From positions 356,471 through 420,470 of the forward strand of contig NZ_CP092099.1 of the NCBI RefSeq assembly GCF_022259695.1: a DNA stretch of 64,000 bases, given 5' to 3'. Below, piece by piece: positions 26,758 through 34,614 of the stretch. Made by a program: the position numbers and the translations under genes. The stretch comes from Flaviramulus sp. BrNp1-15. Its GTDB lineage: Bacteria; Bacteroidota; Bacteroidia; Flavobacteriales; Flavobacteriaceae. Every line of letters starts with the position of its first letter. Within the stretch, counting starts at the first letter, position 1. Under the pieces are notes generated by a model. It ran no database searches and was not told the DNA's origin. It saw only the letters and a program-made list of their open reading frames with translations.

Positions 26758-26880
26758 AATGTATAAAAATAATGCTTAAGTTTATTCCTAAATCAAAAGG
26801 TTAGTGCGTATTTGGTCACTCTGATTTTCCTGCGGAAAATCCTCGGACACAAAACCGCACTATTCTTATACGTAACCGTT
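26758..26880 (+). repeat. Nested stem-loop at the right end of element A (attC-like)
   Basis: Three co-axial pairings are visible. GTATAAAAATA (26761-26771) pairs with TATTCTTATAC (26861-26871) at 10 of 11 positions. AGTGCG (26803-26808) pairs with CGCACT (26856-26861). GATTTTCC (26823-26830) pairs with GGAAAATC (26834-26841) around a TGC loop, with GTC/GAC just outside. A roughly 31-nt unpaired bulge lies on the left side. The segment ends in CCGTT. A long imperfect hairpin bridging the gene end and the CGTT boundary is what a single-strand recombination site would look like; as RNA it could equally protect a 3' end. Confidence 0.6.
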
Positions 26881-26890
26881 AAACGAAACA

Positions 26891-28759
26891 CTACTCCTCT
26901 TTTGAAGCTTTAGTTTCAGCTGTTGGTACTTTTTCAACATCAAAAGGTTTTCCTAAATATACCAATTGATAACCTTTTTTAATGTTTTCAAAATCTAAAT
27001 TATAAGACGATATTATATGTAGTTCGCCTTCATCATCCTTTACAAAAAGCGGTATGATATCTTCATCAGCATTCGAGATTTTTATCAGTTTATTGTAATG
27101 CGCTTTGTCTTCTAAATCTATTTCCTGTATAGATGGATGTTTTCTAGTAAGTTCCATTAAAGAATTAAAATCGTCTTTATGTGAAAACAAGCCTTCTTTT
27201 GGAGTGTCTGTACCTTCCATAATTTCTTGTGAGGTAACCAATCTAAACGAACCATTTTCTCCAAACTGTTTACTAAACTTATTAATTGCATAAGTGTTTA
27301 TATCTGGACTTCCGGTTAATGCCATTAAATATCCTACATCACTAAGTTCTATGTTATCTAAAAGCGTGTCAGAATATATGTTAGTTGTTAAGGCCTCTAA
27401 ACCTAATTCTTTTGCTTTTTTAATATTAGTTTCGTTACTATCAATTAGCACAACATGCCTGCCGTTTGTTTCTAAATAATGCCCTAGTAATCTAGAAACT
27501 TTTGACGCCCCAACAATTAAAATACCTCCAGATTTCTTAAGAAAAACACCTACTAATTTCGCAAATAAACGAGCTGTGGTTGCGTTTAATAAAACGGTTC
27601 CAAGCACAATCATAAACACCAGCGGCGTGATGTATTTAGCATCTGGCACACCTTTATCGGCAAGCGTTAATCCAAAAAGCGATGCGATACCTGCTGCAAC
27701 AATACCTCGAGGTCCTACCCAACTAATAAATAGTTTTTCGTTTAATTTTAATTTAGAGCCATGAGTGCTTAAAAAAACACCAATAGGTCTAATAATAAAA
27801 ACTACTAATGCAAATAATGTAACTGCTTTCCAATTGAATACTAACAACAATTCTTCCATGTTAATATTTGCCGCAAGCAAAATGAATAAAATGGATATGA
27901 GTAAAACGCTTAAAGATTCCTTAAAATAAAGTAGTTCTTTTAAATATGATGAGTTAGAGTTTCCTAAAACCATACCCATTACAACAACCGCAAGTAATCC
28001 AGACTCGTGTGCAAAAACATCAGACAACACAAAAACACCTAATACCGCCGCCAAAGCAAATACATTTAGTAAATAATGAGGCACCAATTTTTTGTTAATA
28101 ATAAAGTTAAGCGCGTGTGCAAAGGTGAACCCGAAGGTAAATCCAAATAATACAATTTTACCAAATTCTATTAGGGCTGTTTTAGTAAACTCGCCTCCTG
28201 CACCTACACTTATAAACTCAAAAACAAGTACTGCCACTAATGCGCCTATAGGATCTATTAAAATACCCTCCCATTTTAAAACTGCCGAAATATCCTTTTT
28301 TAGTGGGATATTCCTTAAAATTGGTGTAATTACAGTGGGGCCTGTTACTATAATAAGTGCAGAAAACAAATACGATATTTCCCAACTTAAATTAAACACA
28401 AAATGTGCTGCAATGGCGGCTCCAAAAAACGTAACAAGAGAACCCAATGTAATAAGCTTGGTAATAATGGGGCCAACATTTTTTATTTCATTAATTCTTA
28501 GGGTCAATCCACCCTCAAAAAGAATAATACTAATAGAAAGTGACACAAAATAAAACAGACTTTTCCCTGGAAACAAACCTTCTTTACCATTCCAGATGGG
28601 TTCAATCCATTTGGTTCCATCTTCACTTAAAAATTCTGCTGCAATGGGTCCAACCAACAAACCAATTAATATTAAAGGTAAAATAGCTGGAATTTTAAAT
28701 TTCCATGCTACCCACTGTGCTAATATTCCTAAAATGATAATGCCTCCTAATTCTAACAT
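26891..28759 (-). CDS. Monovalent cation/proton antiporter with TrkA-N type regulatory domain
   Basis: The 622-residue product has a CPA-type membrane domain of about 12-13 helices (1-395), beginning LELGGIIILGILAQWVAWKFKIPAIL, with LFEGGLTLRINEI and ITGPTVITPILRN as family motifs and WVGPRGIVAAGIASLFG near the end of the membrane part. A Rossmann-type TrkA-N domain follows (about 400-520: GGILIVGASKVSRLLGHYLE with the nucleotide-binding Gly motif, VVLIDSNETN), then a probable TrkA-C-like end. It would exchange Na+ or K+ for H+ across the inner membrane, gated by nucleotide. It is divergent from the universal stress protein gene, sharing a 102-bp promoter region. Ion specificity cannot be read from sequence. 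Confidence 0.9.
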   Translation of the reverse strand: MLELGGIIILGILAQWVAWKFKIPAILPLILIGLLVGPIAAEFLSEDGTKWIEPIWNGKEGLFPGKSLFYFVSLSISIILFEGGLTLRINEIKNVGPIITKLITLGSLVTFFGAAIAAHFVFNLSWEISYLFSALIIVTGPTVITPILRNIPLKKDISAVLKWEGILIDPIGALVAVLVFEFISVGAGGEFTKTALIEFGKIVLFGFTFGFTFAHALNFIINKKLVPHYLLNVFALAAVLGVFVLSDVFAHESGLLAVVVMGMVLGNSNSSYLKELLYFKESLSVLLISILFILLAANINMEELLLVFNWKAVTLFALVVFIIRPIGVFLSTHGSKLKLNEKLFISWVGPRGIVAAGIASLFGLTLADKGVPDAKYITPLVFMIVLGTVLLNATTARLFAKLVGVFLKKSGGILIVGASKVSRLLGHYLETNGRHVVLIDSNETNIKKAKELGLEALTTNIYSDTLLDNIELSDVGYLMALTGSPDINTYAINKFSKQFGENGSFRLVTSQEIMEGTDTPKEGLFSHKDDFNSLMELTRKHPSIQEIDLEDKAHYNKLIKISNADEDIIPLFVKDDEGELHIISSYNLDFENIKKGYQLVYLGKPFDVEKVPTAETKASKEE

Positions 28760-28861
28760 ATTATCTAAATTCTTTATATAAAATCACTAAAATAAGTAAA
28801 ACAGATGATTTGATGTTTTTAAAAATACTATCTTTCACTTTTTTAGTGAAAAACAACACAT

Positions 28862-29710
28862 TTGTCTTTAAAACCATTTAAAAGTATTGGAATTGGAGTG
28901 GCTTTTTCCCCAAACTTAAAAGCTAACCTATTTGAAGCGGCAAGATTAGCTGTTTTCTTTGATTGTAAGTTGTTTTTAATTCATGTTGGCGAAGCTTCAG
29001 GAGACAAAGTAAATGTGCTGAGTACTATTCTCAAAAGCTTTGAAGAAAATAACTTGGATTATGAAGTGGTTTTTAAACCGGGAGACCCTGTAGATGTTAT
29101 TTTATCAACTTCCGAAGAAAAAAAAATAGACTTATTAATTCTTGGAGCGCTACAGCGTGAGCAATTTTTGAAGTATTATGTAGGTTCTATTGCCAGAAAA
29201 ATTACGCGTAAAGTAAAATGTTCTATTTTATTATTAATTAAACCTTCTGTTGAGCGCGAACCATGTCAACACATTGTTGTAAACGGATTAAAAGACCCAA
29301 GAACAGAACAAACCATAACTGCCGCTTTTTACGTTGCAAATAAGCTTAAAGCAAATAAAATAACTATTGTTGAAGAGATTAATAAGGAGCAGGCTGCCAT
29401 AAAGATTTATGATGATAAATCACTTAGAAGATCTACCATCATGAAAGAGCGTATTCAACTAAGGGAAAACAGTAGGGTAAAGGAAATTATTAGTCATATT
29501 CCTGAAGAATATACAAAAGACAAAACTATAAAACTACAAGCCATTTTTGGAAAAAAAGGGTACTCAATTGGGCACTATGCTCAAATAACAAGGGCAGATT
29601 TATTGGTGATGAATGCACCGTCTAAAATGACTTTTTGGGATCGATTGTTTCCACATGATATTGAGCATATTTTAACTGAATTACCAACCGATGTGTTAAT
29701 TCTACAATGA
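28862..29710 (+). CDS. Tandem universal stress protein
   Basis: The 282-residue product holds one clear Usp domain (about 6-130: SIGIGVAFSPNLKANLFEAARLA, LFLIHVGE, DLLILGALQRE, YVGSIARKITRKVKCSILLL) and a second diverged half (about 140-282: HIVVNGLKDPRTEQTITAA, RADLLVMNAPS, LPTDVLIL). The ATP-binding G-2x-G-9x-G loop is degenerate. The start is TTG at 28862, since the frame has a TGA at 28847 and no ATG after it. Its stop overlaps the SulP start (ATGA), so translational coupling is expected, and the pair probably regulates or accompanies anion transport. A TATCTTTC box at about 28829 is a promoter candidate. Confidence 0.85.
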   Translation: MSLKPFKSIGIGVAFSPNLKANLFEAARLAVFFDCKLFLIHVGEASGDKVNVLSTILKSFEENNLDYEVVFKPGDPVDVILSTSEEKKIDLLILGALQREQFLKYYVGSIARKITRKVKCSILLLIKPSVEREPCQHIVVNGLKDPRTEQTITAAFYVANKLKANKITIVEEINKEQAAIKIYDDKSLRRSTIMKERIQLRENSRVKEIISHIPEEYTKDKTIKLQAIFGKKGYSIGHYAQITRADLLVMNAPSKMTFWDRLFPHDIEHILTELPTDVLILQ

Positions 29711-31902
29711 GTCCTAAAAAAAATAATATTAAAGGTTTTTTTAAAGCGCTTCCCAAAAATATATTTTCTGGTTTTGTAGTTAGCCTTATTGCATTACCAT
29801 TGGGTTTAGGGCTTGCTATGGCTAGTGATGCACCTCCAATTTCTGGAGTTATAGCCGCTGTAGTTGGTGGTATTATAGTCTCCATTTTAGGTGGTAGCCA
29901 TGTCACCATTTCTGGTCCAGGTAATGGGTTAGTTGGCGTGCTTTTAGTTGCTATTACAACGCTTGGTTTAGAAAGTGCTTATGTTGCTGTTATGTGTTCT
30001 GGAGTTTTGCTTTTACTATTAGGCTTTTTTAGAATGGGTACGCTTGCAGATTTTTTTCCATCTTCTGCCATTCAAGGTATGCTGGCTGCAATTGGACTCA
30101 TTATTCTGGGAAAACAATTTCATATTATGCTTGCGCACAAAATAAAAAGAGAGGAAACTATTGACTATCTTTTAGAAATACCTACAACCTTATACGATGC
30201 TTTTCATTATGGTAGCGACGGGCTAATTTATGCCGCATTAGCTGGTGTAATAAGTTTAGGTATTATGGCATTTTATTCAAAAATAAGAAACAAATACTTA
30301 CAGCTTATTCCTGCTCCAATGTGGATTGTTCTTTTATCTATTGGCTTTAGCTATTACTTTGAAATGGGATTACACGAACCCAACCCTATTGCAAAAGAAT
30401 ATATGATTTCTGGTATTCCTTCAATAAATGATATTATAGCAGATTTAAAACTACCTAATTTTAATGGCGTATGGAGTCTTTCGTTTTGGGGAAGTGTTTT
30501 AGCTTTAACACTTATTTCAAGTATAGAATCGCTTTTAAGTATTAAAGCCGTAGATAAATTAGACCCTGAAAAAAGACGCTCTAATGTTAATAGAGATCTT
30601 AAGGCTTTAGGTTTAGCAACTGTAGGTAGTGGGCTTTTAGGCGGATTAAATGTAGTAACCGTTATTGCTAGAAGTTCTGTAAATGTAAATAATGGTGCCA
30701 GTAACCGGTCTTCCAACTTTTTTCATGCGGCATTTTTAGTTTTATTTATTGTTGTTTTTAGCACACAATTAACTAGAATACCGCTTCCTGCTTTAATGGC
30801 TATTTTGGTTTATACAGGTTATAAATTGGCGTCGCCTAATATTGTTAGAAAAATATTCTCTATTGGTAAAGAGCAACTTATCATATTTTTTGTTACGCTA
30901 GTTGTTACCTTAAAAATTGGCTTAATAACAGGAATTTTAGCTGGTGTTTTAGCCACTTTTGTCATTCATATTATCATAAACAAAAGTGCTGGATTGTTTT
31001 TAAGAAATGTTTTAAAACCTAATGTTTTAATGTTTAAAGAGCAAGATGGTAAGAATAATTATTATGTGAGTGTGAAGCATTTTTGTAGCTTCTTAAATTA
31101 CTTTAGATTAAAACAACACCTAGATGAGGTTCCAGAAAACGAAGATGTAATTGTAGATTTTTCGATGTGTAAATTTGTTGATGATACTGTTTTAGAAAAC
31201 ATTAGTAACTATCAAGAATTATTTGCAAAACGCGGTGGCCATTTTGATGTTATTGGTTTAGATATGCACGACACAGATTCTGAACACCCTTTTGCATCAC
31301 GACGTTTACTTCCTGTTCCAAAAATTATAAAAAACAGCCTTACAAGACGTCAAACTACCATGGAGAGTTTGTCTGAAGATTATAGTTTGAATTACAGTTC
31401 TAAAAAGCAAAAAAACATATCTTTTTTAAACAGCTTTGAGTTTTTTTACACAAAACATATCAATCATATTTATAACGAATTATCTCAAAAAGACAATGGC
31501 ATAAAGTTGTTTGACATCGAGTTTTCAGAAGGAGAATTTATTACGAAAGAAGTCGTTCGTTCTACCATGCTTCACATAGATTTAAACTTTGCTATTCCAG
31601 AATTTACACTAGATAGAGAAGGTTTTTTAGAAAAAGTTTCGGCACTTGCCGGATATAAAGATATTCCTATTGAAGACCACGACGATTTCTCCAAACGTTT
31701 TTATCTTACAGGTGATAATGAGATTGGAATTGCTGAATTTTTTAACGACGATGTTACTAAATTCTTCGAAAGCAACCCTTACTATCATGTGGAGTCTAAT
31801 GGCAATGCTTTATTGATTTTTGGAAAAGAACGATTAGCCAGTACAAAGGAAATAAAAACCTTGTTAGATTACGGAAAAAGATTAAAAGAAGTTATTTCAT
31901 AA
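29707..31902 (+). CDS. SulP-family anion transporter with STAS domain and long C-terminal extension
   Basis: The 731-residue product has a SulP membrane domain (about 10-430) with the signature FSGFVVSLIALPLGLGLAMAS, GGSHVTISGPGNGLVGVL and GGLNVVTVIARSSVNVNNGA. A STAS domain follows (about 440-530: NYYVSVKHFCSFLNYFRLK, VIVDFSMCKFVDDT). The last ~190 residues (SLNYSSKKQKNISFLNSFEF... to the end) form a separate soluble domain I do not recognise. The substrate could be sulfate or bicarbonate; SulP/Usp pairs next to H+ antiporters suggest bicarbonate in marine bacteria, but that is inference. It overlaps the Usp gene by 4 bp. Confidence 0.88.
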   Translation: MSPKKNNIKGFFKALPKNIFSGFVVSLIALPLGLGLAMASDAPPISGVIAAVVGGIIVSILGGSHVTISGPGNGLVGVLLVAITTLGLESAYVAVMCSGVLLLLLGFFRMGTLADFFPSSAIQGMLAAIGLIILGKQFHIMLAHKIKREETIDYLLEIPTTLYDAFHYGSDGLIYAALAGVISLGIMAFYSKIRNKYLQLIPAPMWIVLLSIGFSYYFEMGLHEPNPIAKEYMISGIPSINDIIADLKLPNFNGVWSLSFWGSVLALTLISSIESLLSIKAVDKLDPEKRRSNVNRDLKALGLATVGSGLLGGLNVVTVIARSSVNVNNGASNRSSNFFHAAFLVLFIVVFSTQLTRIPLPALMAILVYTGYKLASPNIVRKIFSIGKEQLIIFFVTLVVTLKIGLITGILAGVLATFVIHIIINKSAGLFLRNVLKPNVLMFKEQDGKNNYYVSVKHFCSFLNYFRLKQHLDEVPENEDVIVDFSMCKFVDDTVLENISNYQELFAKRGGHFDVIGLDMHDTDSEHPFASRRLLPVPKIIKNSLTRRQTTMESLSEDYSLNYSSKKQKNISFLNSFEFFYTKHINHIYNELSQKDNGIKLFDIEFSEGEFITKEVVRSTMLHIDLNFAIPEFTLDREGFLEKVSALAGYKDIPIEDHDDFSKRFYLTGDNEIGIAEFFNDDVTKFFESNPYYHVESNGNALLIFGKERLASTKEIKTLLDYGKRLKEVIS

Positions 31903-31956
31903 TATATTCATAACATTTTTAAGGATTTGCAAGTTATTTCGTAATTTTACATCCCT

Positions 31957-32817
31957 ATGAACTTATACCCAATTAATGCCGGAAACTTTAAATTAGATGG
32001 TGGCGCCATGTTTGGCGTAGTGCCAAAATCTATATGGCATCGAACCAATCCTGCAGACGCCAATAATATGATCGACCTTACTGCACGTTGTTTACTAATT
32101 GAAGATGGTAACCGCCTGATTTTAATAGACAACGGCATGGGCAACAAACAATCGGTTAAATTTTTTGGTTACTATTACCCTTGGGGTGATTTTAATTTAG
32201 ACAATTCGCTAAAAGCACACGGTTTTCATCGAGATGATGTTACCGATGTTTTTTTAACGCATTTGCATTTCGATCATTGTGGAGGAAGCATTCAATGGAA
32301 TAAAGACAAAACCGGTTATGAATCTGCTTTTAAAAACGCTCATTTTTGGAGTAATAAAAACCATTGGCAGTGGGCAACTCAACCTAACAGACGCGAAAAA
32401 GCATCATTTTTAAAAGAAAATATTCTTCCAATGGAAGAAAGCGGTCAATTAAAATTTACATCGCTTCCAGAACATGATATTTTAAAAAACTCTGAATTGG
32501 GTTTTGATATTTTTTTTGCAGACGGTCATACCGAAAAACAAATGATTCCGCTTATAAATTATAAAGGTAAAACCATAGCTTTTATGGCAGATTTATTACC
32601 TACTGTTGGGCATTTACCTATTCCGTATGTTATGGGTTACGACACCAGACCTTTATTAACTTTAGACGAAAAAGAAAAGTTTCTGGATATAGCTGCAGAC
32701 AATAATTTCTATTTATTTTTAGAGCACGATGCTCATAACGAAATTATTACCGTTAAAAAAACCGAAAAAGGAGTAAGATTAAACAACACATACACAACAC
32801 AAGACATATTTAATTAA
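31957..32817 (+). CDS. Metallo-beta-lactamase fold hydrolase
   Basis: The 286-residue product has the dinuclear metal motif THLHFDHCGGS (H-x-H-x-D-H), further ligands in FADGHTEKQMIPLI (H) and the metal-bridging Asp in FMADLLPTVGH, and a final His in LFLEHDAHNE. This is the quorum-quenching-lactonase/glyoxalase-like part of the superfamily rather than a true beta-lactamase, but the substrate is unknown. No signal peptide, so cytoplasmic. The start follows 54 bp after the SulP gene; a promoter-like TTTG...TAATTTTA lies in the gap, so it may be independently transcribed. The S8 peptidase gene follows after 27 bp. Confidence 0.87.
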   Translation: MNLYPINAGNFKLDGGAMFGVVPKSIWHRTNPADANNMIDLTARCLLIEDGNRLILIDNGMGNKQSVKFFGYYYPWGDFNLDNSLKAHGFHRDDVTDVFLTHLHFDHCGGSIQWNKDKTGYESAFKNAHFWSNKNHWQWATQPNRREKASFLKENILPMEESGQLKFTSLPEHDILKNSELGFDIFFADGHTEKQMIPLINYKGKTIAFMADLLPTVGHLPIPYVMGYDTRPLLTLDEKEKFLDIAADNNFYLFLEHDAHNEIITVKKTEKGVRLNNTYTTQDIFN

Positions 32818-32844
32818 ATTAAAAACGACTAATTCGAATAAAAA

Positions 32845-34458
32845 ATGAAAACATTTAAATCATTATTATTATCAGCTTTTTTAGCTGCATTTATTTTTGG
32901 CTGCGGTGGTACTGCAGACATTTTATCAACTCCAGTAGAGAATATAGATACCTCGCCTTTAAAAGTTTCAGAGTTAACTGAAGCCGAAAAACACAATTGG
33001 GGACATTTAGATTTAATTAAAGACACCATTCCTGGAATGAGTGTTGATAAAGCTTACACAGACATTATTAAAAACAAAAAAGGTAAAAAAGTTATTGTTG
33101 CAGTTATTGATTCTGGTATTGATATAGACCACGAAGATTTAGATGACGTTATCTGGACTAATAAAGGTGAAATTCCTAACAACGGAAAAGATGATGACAA
33201 AAATGGTTATGTTGATGATGTACACGGGTGGAACTTTTTAGGTAAAGGTTATGATGAACAATTAGAATTTGTTAGAATTCTAGCTAGCGGAGATACAAGT
33301 CACCCAGATTATGCAAGAGCTCAAGCAGAATACGAAACAGAATATCAAAAATGGTTGGGTAGAAAAACTCAATATGAGCAAATCTATCAGCAAATAACAA
33401 ATGCTGACGATGCTTTAGCAAAACATATAGGTAAAAAAGATTACACCAAAGAAGATGTTGCTGCTATTAAAACCGAAGACCAAGAATTAAACCAAGCTAA
33501 ACAAATAGCTCAATATATGTTTAGTAACGGTATGGATTCTATGGCAGATGCAAAAAAAGAAATTAACGACGGTTTAGTAAGCATTAACGAGCGTTTAAAT
33601 TTTAACCTAAACAAAGAGTTTAAAGGGCGTGTAAATGGTGACGATCCAGAAGATATGTCTTCTAAATATTATGGTGATGGTAATGTAAAACCTGTTAAGA
33701 AAAGTGAAAGCCACGGTACACATGTTGCAGGTATTATTGCTGCAGAGCGTAACAATGGTAAAGGTGCAAATGGCGTTGCGAATAATGTTGAAATCATGAG
33801 TATCAGAGCGGTTCCAAACGGTGATGAATATGATAAAGATGTGGCTTTAGCTATTCGTTATGCTGTTGATAATGGCGCATCTATTATTAATGGAAGTTTT
33901 GGTAAAAGTTTTTCTCCTCATAGTGATTGGGTTCGTGATGCTATTGCTTACGCAGGAAAAAATGATGTTGTTTTTGTACATGCTGCAGGAAATGATAGTA
34001 AAGATGTAGATACTGAGCCTAACTTCCCAGACGATAATATTAATGGTCAGGAAGTTTCTGATACCTATATTAGAGTTGGAGCTTTAGCGCCAAAATATGG
34101 TTCTAATATGATTGCTGGTTTTTCAAACTACGGAAAAAAGAACGTTGATGTTTTTGCTCCTGGAGCAAGCGTATATTCTACAACTCCAGAAAACGAGTAC
34201 GATACTAAAGGTGGTACTTCTATGGCGGCTCCAGCTGTTGCAGGAGTTGCAGCTTTAATCCGTTCGTATTATCCTAAATTATCAGCTGCTCAGGTAAAAC
34301 AAGTTATCATGGATTCTGGGTTGGCTTTAAAACCAAAAGTAATTGTTGGTGGCGACACTAATGACGTTAGACCTTTTGCAGATTTAACAAAATCTTCAAA
34401 AATAGTCAATGCTTATAATGCATTAATTATGGCATCTAAAGTAGCTGCTGGTCAGTAA
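32845..34458 (+). CDS. Subtilisin-like (S8) serine peptidase lipoprotein
   Basis: The 537-residue product begins with an SPII signal ending in IFGC (C20 lipidated). The catalytic triad is D89 in AVIDSGIDIDHEDL, H290 in SHGTHVAGI and S459 in GGTSMAAPAVAGVAA, with N383 in HAAGND as oxyanion Asn. About 200 residues separate D and H, instead of 30-70 in most subtilisins; the insert (about 135-280) is charged and helical (RAQAEYETEYQKWLGRKTQ, IKTEDQELNQAKQIAQ). The extra region could be a built-in chaperone or substrate arm. It is anchored on the outer or inner membrane facing outwards. Transcription should stop at the hairpin at 34477-34598. Confidence 0.93.
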   Translation: MKTFKSLLLSAFLAAFIFGCGGTADILSTPVENIDTSPLKVSELTEAEKHNWGHLDLIKDTIPGMSVDKAYTDIIKNKKGKKVIVAVIDSGIDIDHEDLDDVIWTNKGEIPNNGKDDDKNGYVDDVHGWNFLGKGYDEQLEFVRILASGDTSHPDYARAQAEYETEYQKWLGRKTQYEQIYQQITNADDALAKHIGKKDYTKEDVAAIKTEDQELNQAKQIAQYMFSNGMDSMADAKKEINDGLVSINERLNFNLNKEFKGRVNGDDPEDMSSKYYGDGNVKPVKKSESHGTHVAGIIAAERNNGKGANGVANNVEIMSIRAVPNGDEYDKDVALAIRYAVDNGASIINGSFGKSFSPHSDWVRDAIAYAGKNDVVFVHAAGNDSKDVDTEPNFPDDNINGQEVSDTYIRVGALAPKYGSNMIAGFSNYGKKNVDVFAPGASVYSTTPENEYDTKGGTSMAAPAVAGVAALIRSYYPKLSAAQVKQVIMDSGLALKPKVIVGGDTNDVRPFADLTKSSKIVNAYNALIMASKVAAGQ

Positions 34459-34476
34459 TATTTCATCAAAAAATAT

Positions 34477-34598
34477 GGGTGTTTTATAAACAACATATCC
34501 ATTGTCAGGTTGAGCCTGTCGAAACCTTTTTTGTTCTAGTAAAAAGAGAAAACATTTCGACAAGCTCAATGTGACATAACAGTTTTAAACACCCTTTT
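34477..34598 (+). repeat. Terminator hairpin carrying a palindromic repeat in its loop
   Basis: Outer arms GGGTGTTT (34477-34484) and AAACACCC (34587-34594) are perfect and followed by TTTT, a terminator pattern. Between them lies a second inverted repeat: 34503-34524 (TGTCAGGTTGAGCCTGTCGA...) and 34555-34576 are complementary at 19 of 22 positions around a 30-nt spacer. Related sequences occur at 36563-36586 and 47797-47821. Confidence 0.65.
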
Positions 34599-34614
34599 AA
34601 ATATCTTTTAATCT

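Larger units (their letters stand above)
26178..26880 (+). mobile_element. Gene-cassette-like element A (leader, one gene, terminal inverted repeats, folded end)
   Basis: Seen directly: a leader that recurs at 36516 (promoter-like TTTG-N14-TAACTTCG and a 24-nt segment ending in CGTTG), then GTTGTATGCC, one gene, its exact inverse GGCATACAAC, a large nested hairpin, and CCGTT at the right limit. It starts 23 bp after the terminator of the alpha-glucosidase gene and stops 10 bp before the antiporter gene, so it looks inserted between two housekeeping units. CGTT occurs at the boundary on both sides (26247-26250 and 26877-26880). The architecture resembles an integron cassette with attC, but the core GTTRRRY is not met at the left end and no integrase is present. 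The boundaries and mobility are inferred. Confidence 0.55.

Noticed and set aside
26248-26880. A classical integron attC cassette
   Set aside because: The right limit reads GTTAAAC, which fits GTTRRRY, but the left ends GTTGTAT and GTTGGCA do not, and no IntI-like recombinase is encoded in the window. Only the architecture is similar.
28092-28553. Long open frame opposite the antiporter gene
   Set aside because: It is the antisense shadow of a membrane-protein gene (hydrophobic codons give open reverse frames) and has no recognisable motif or promoter.
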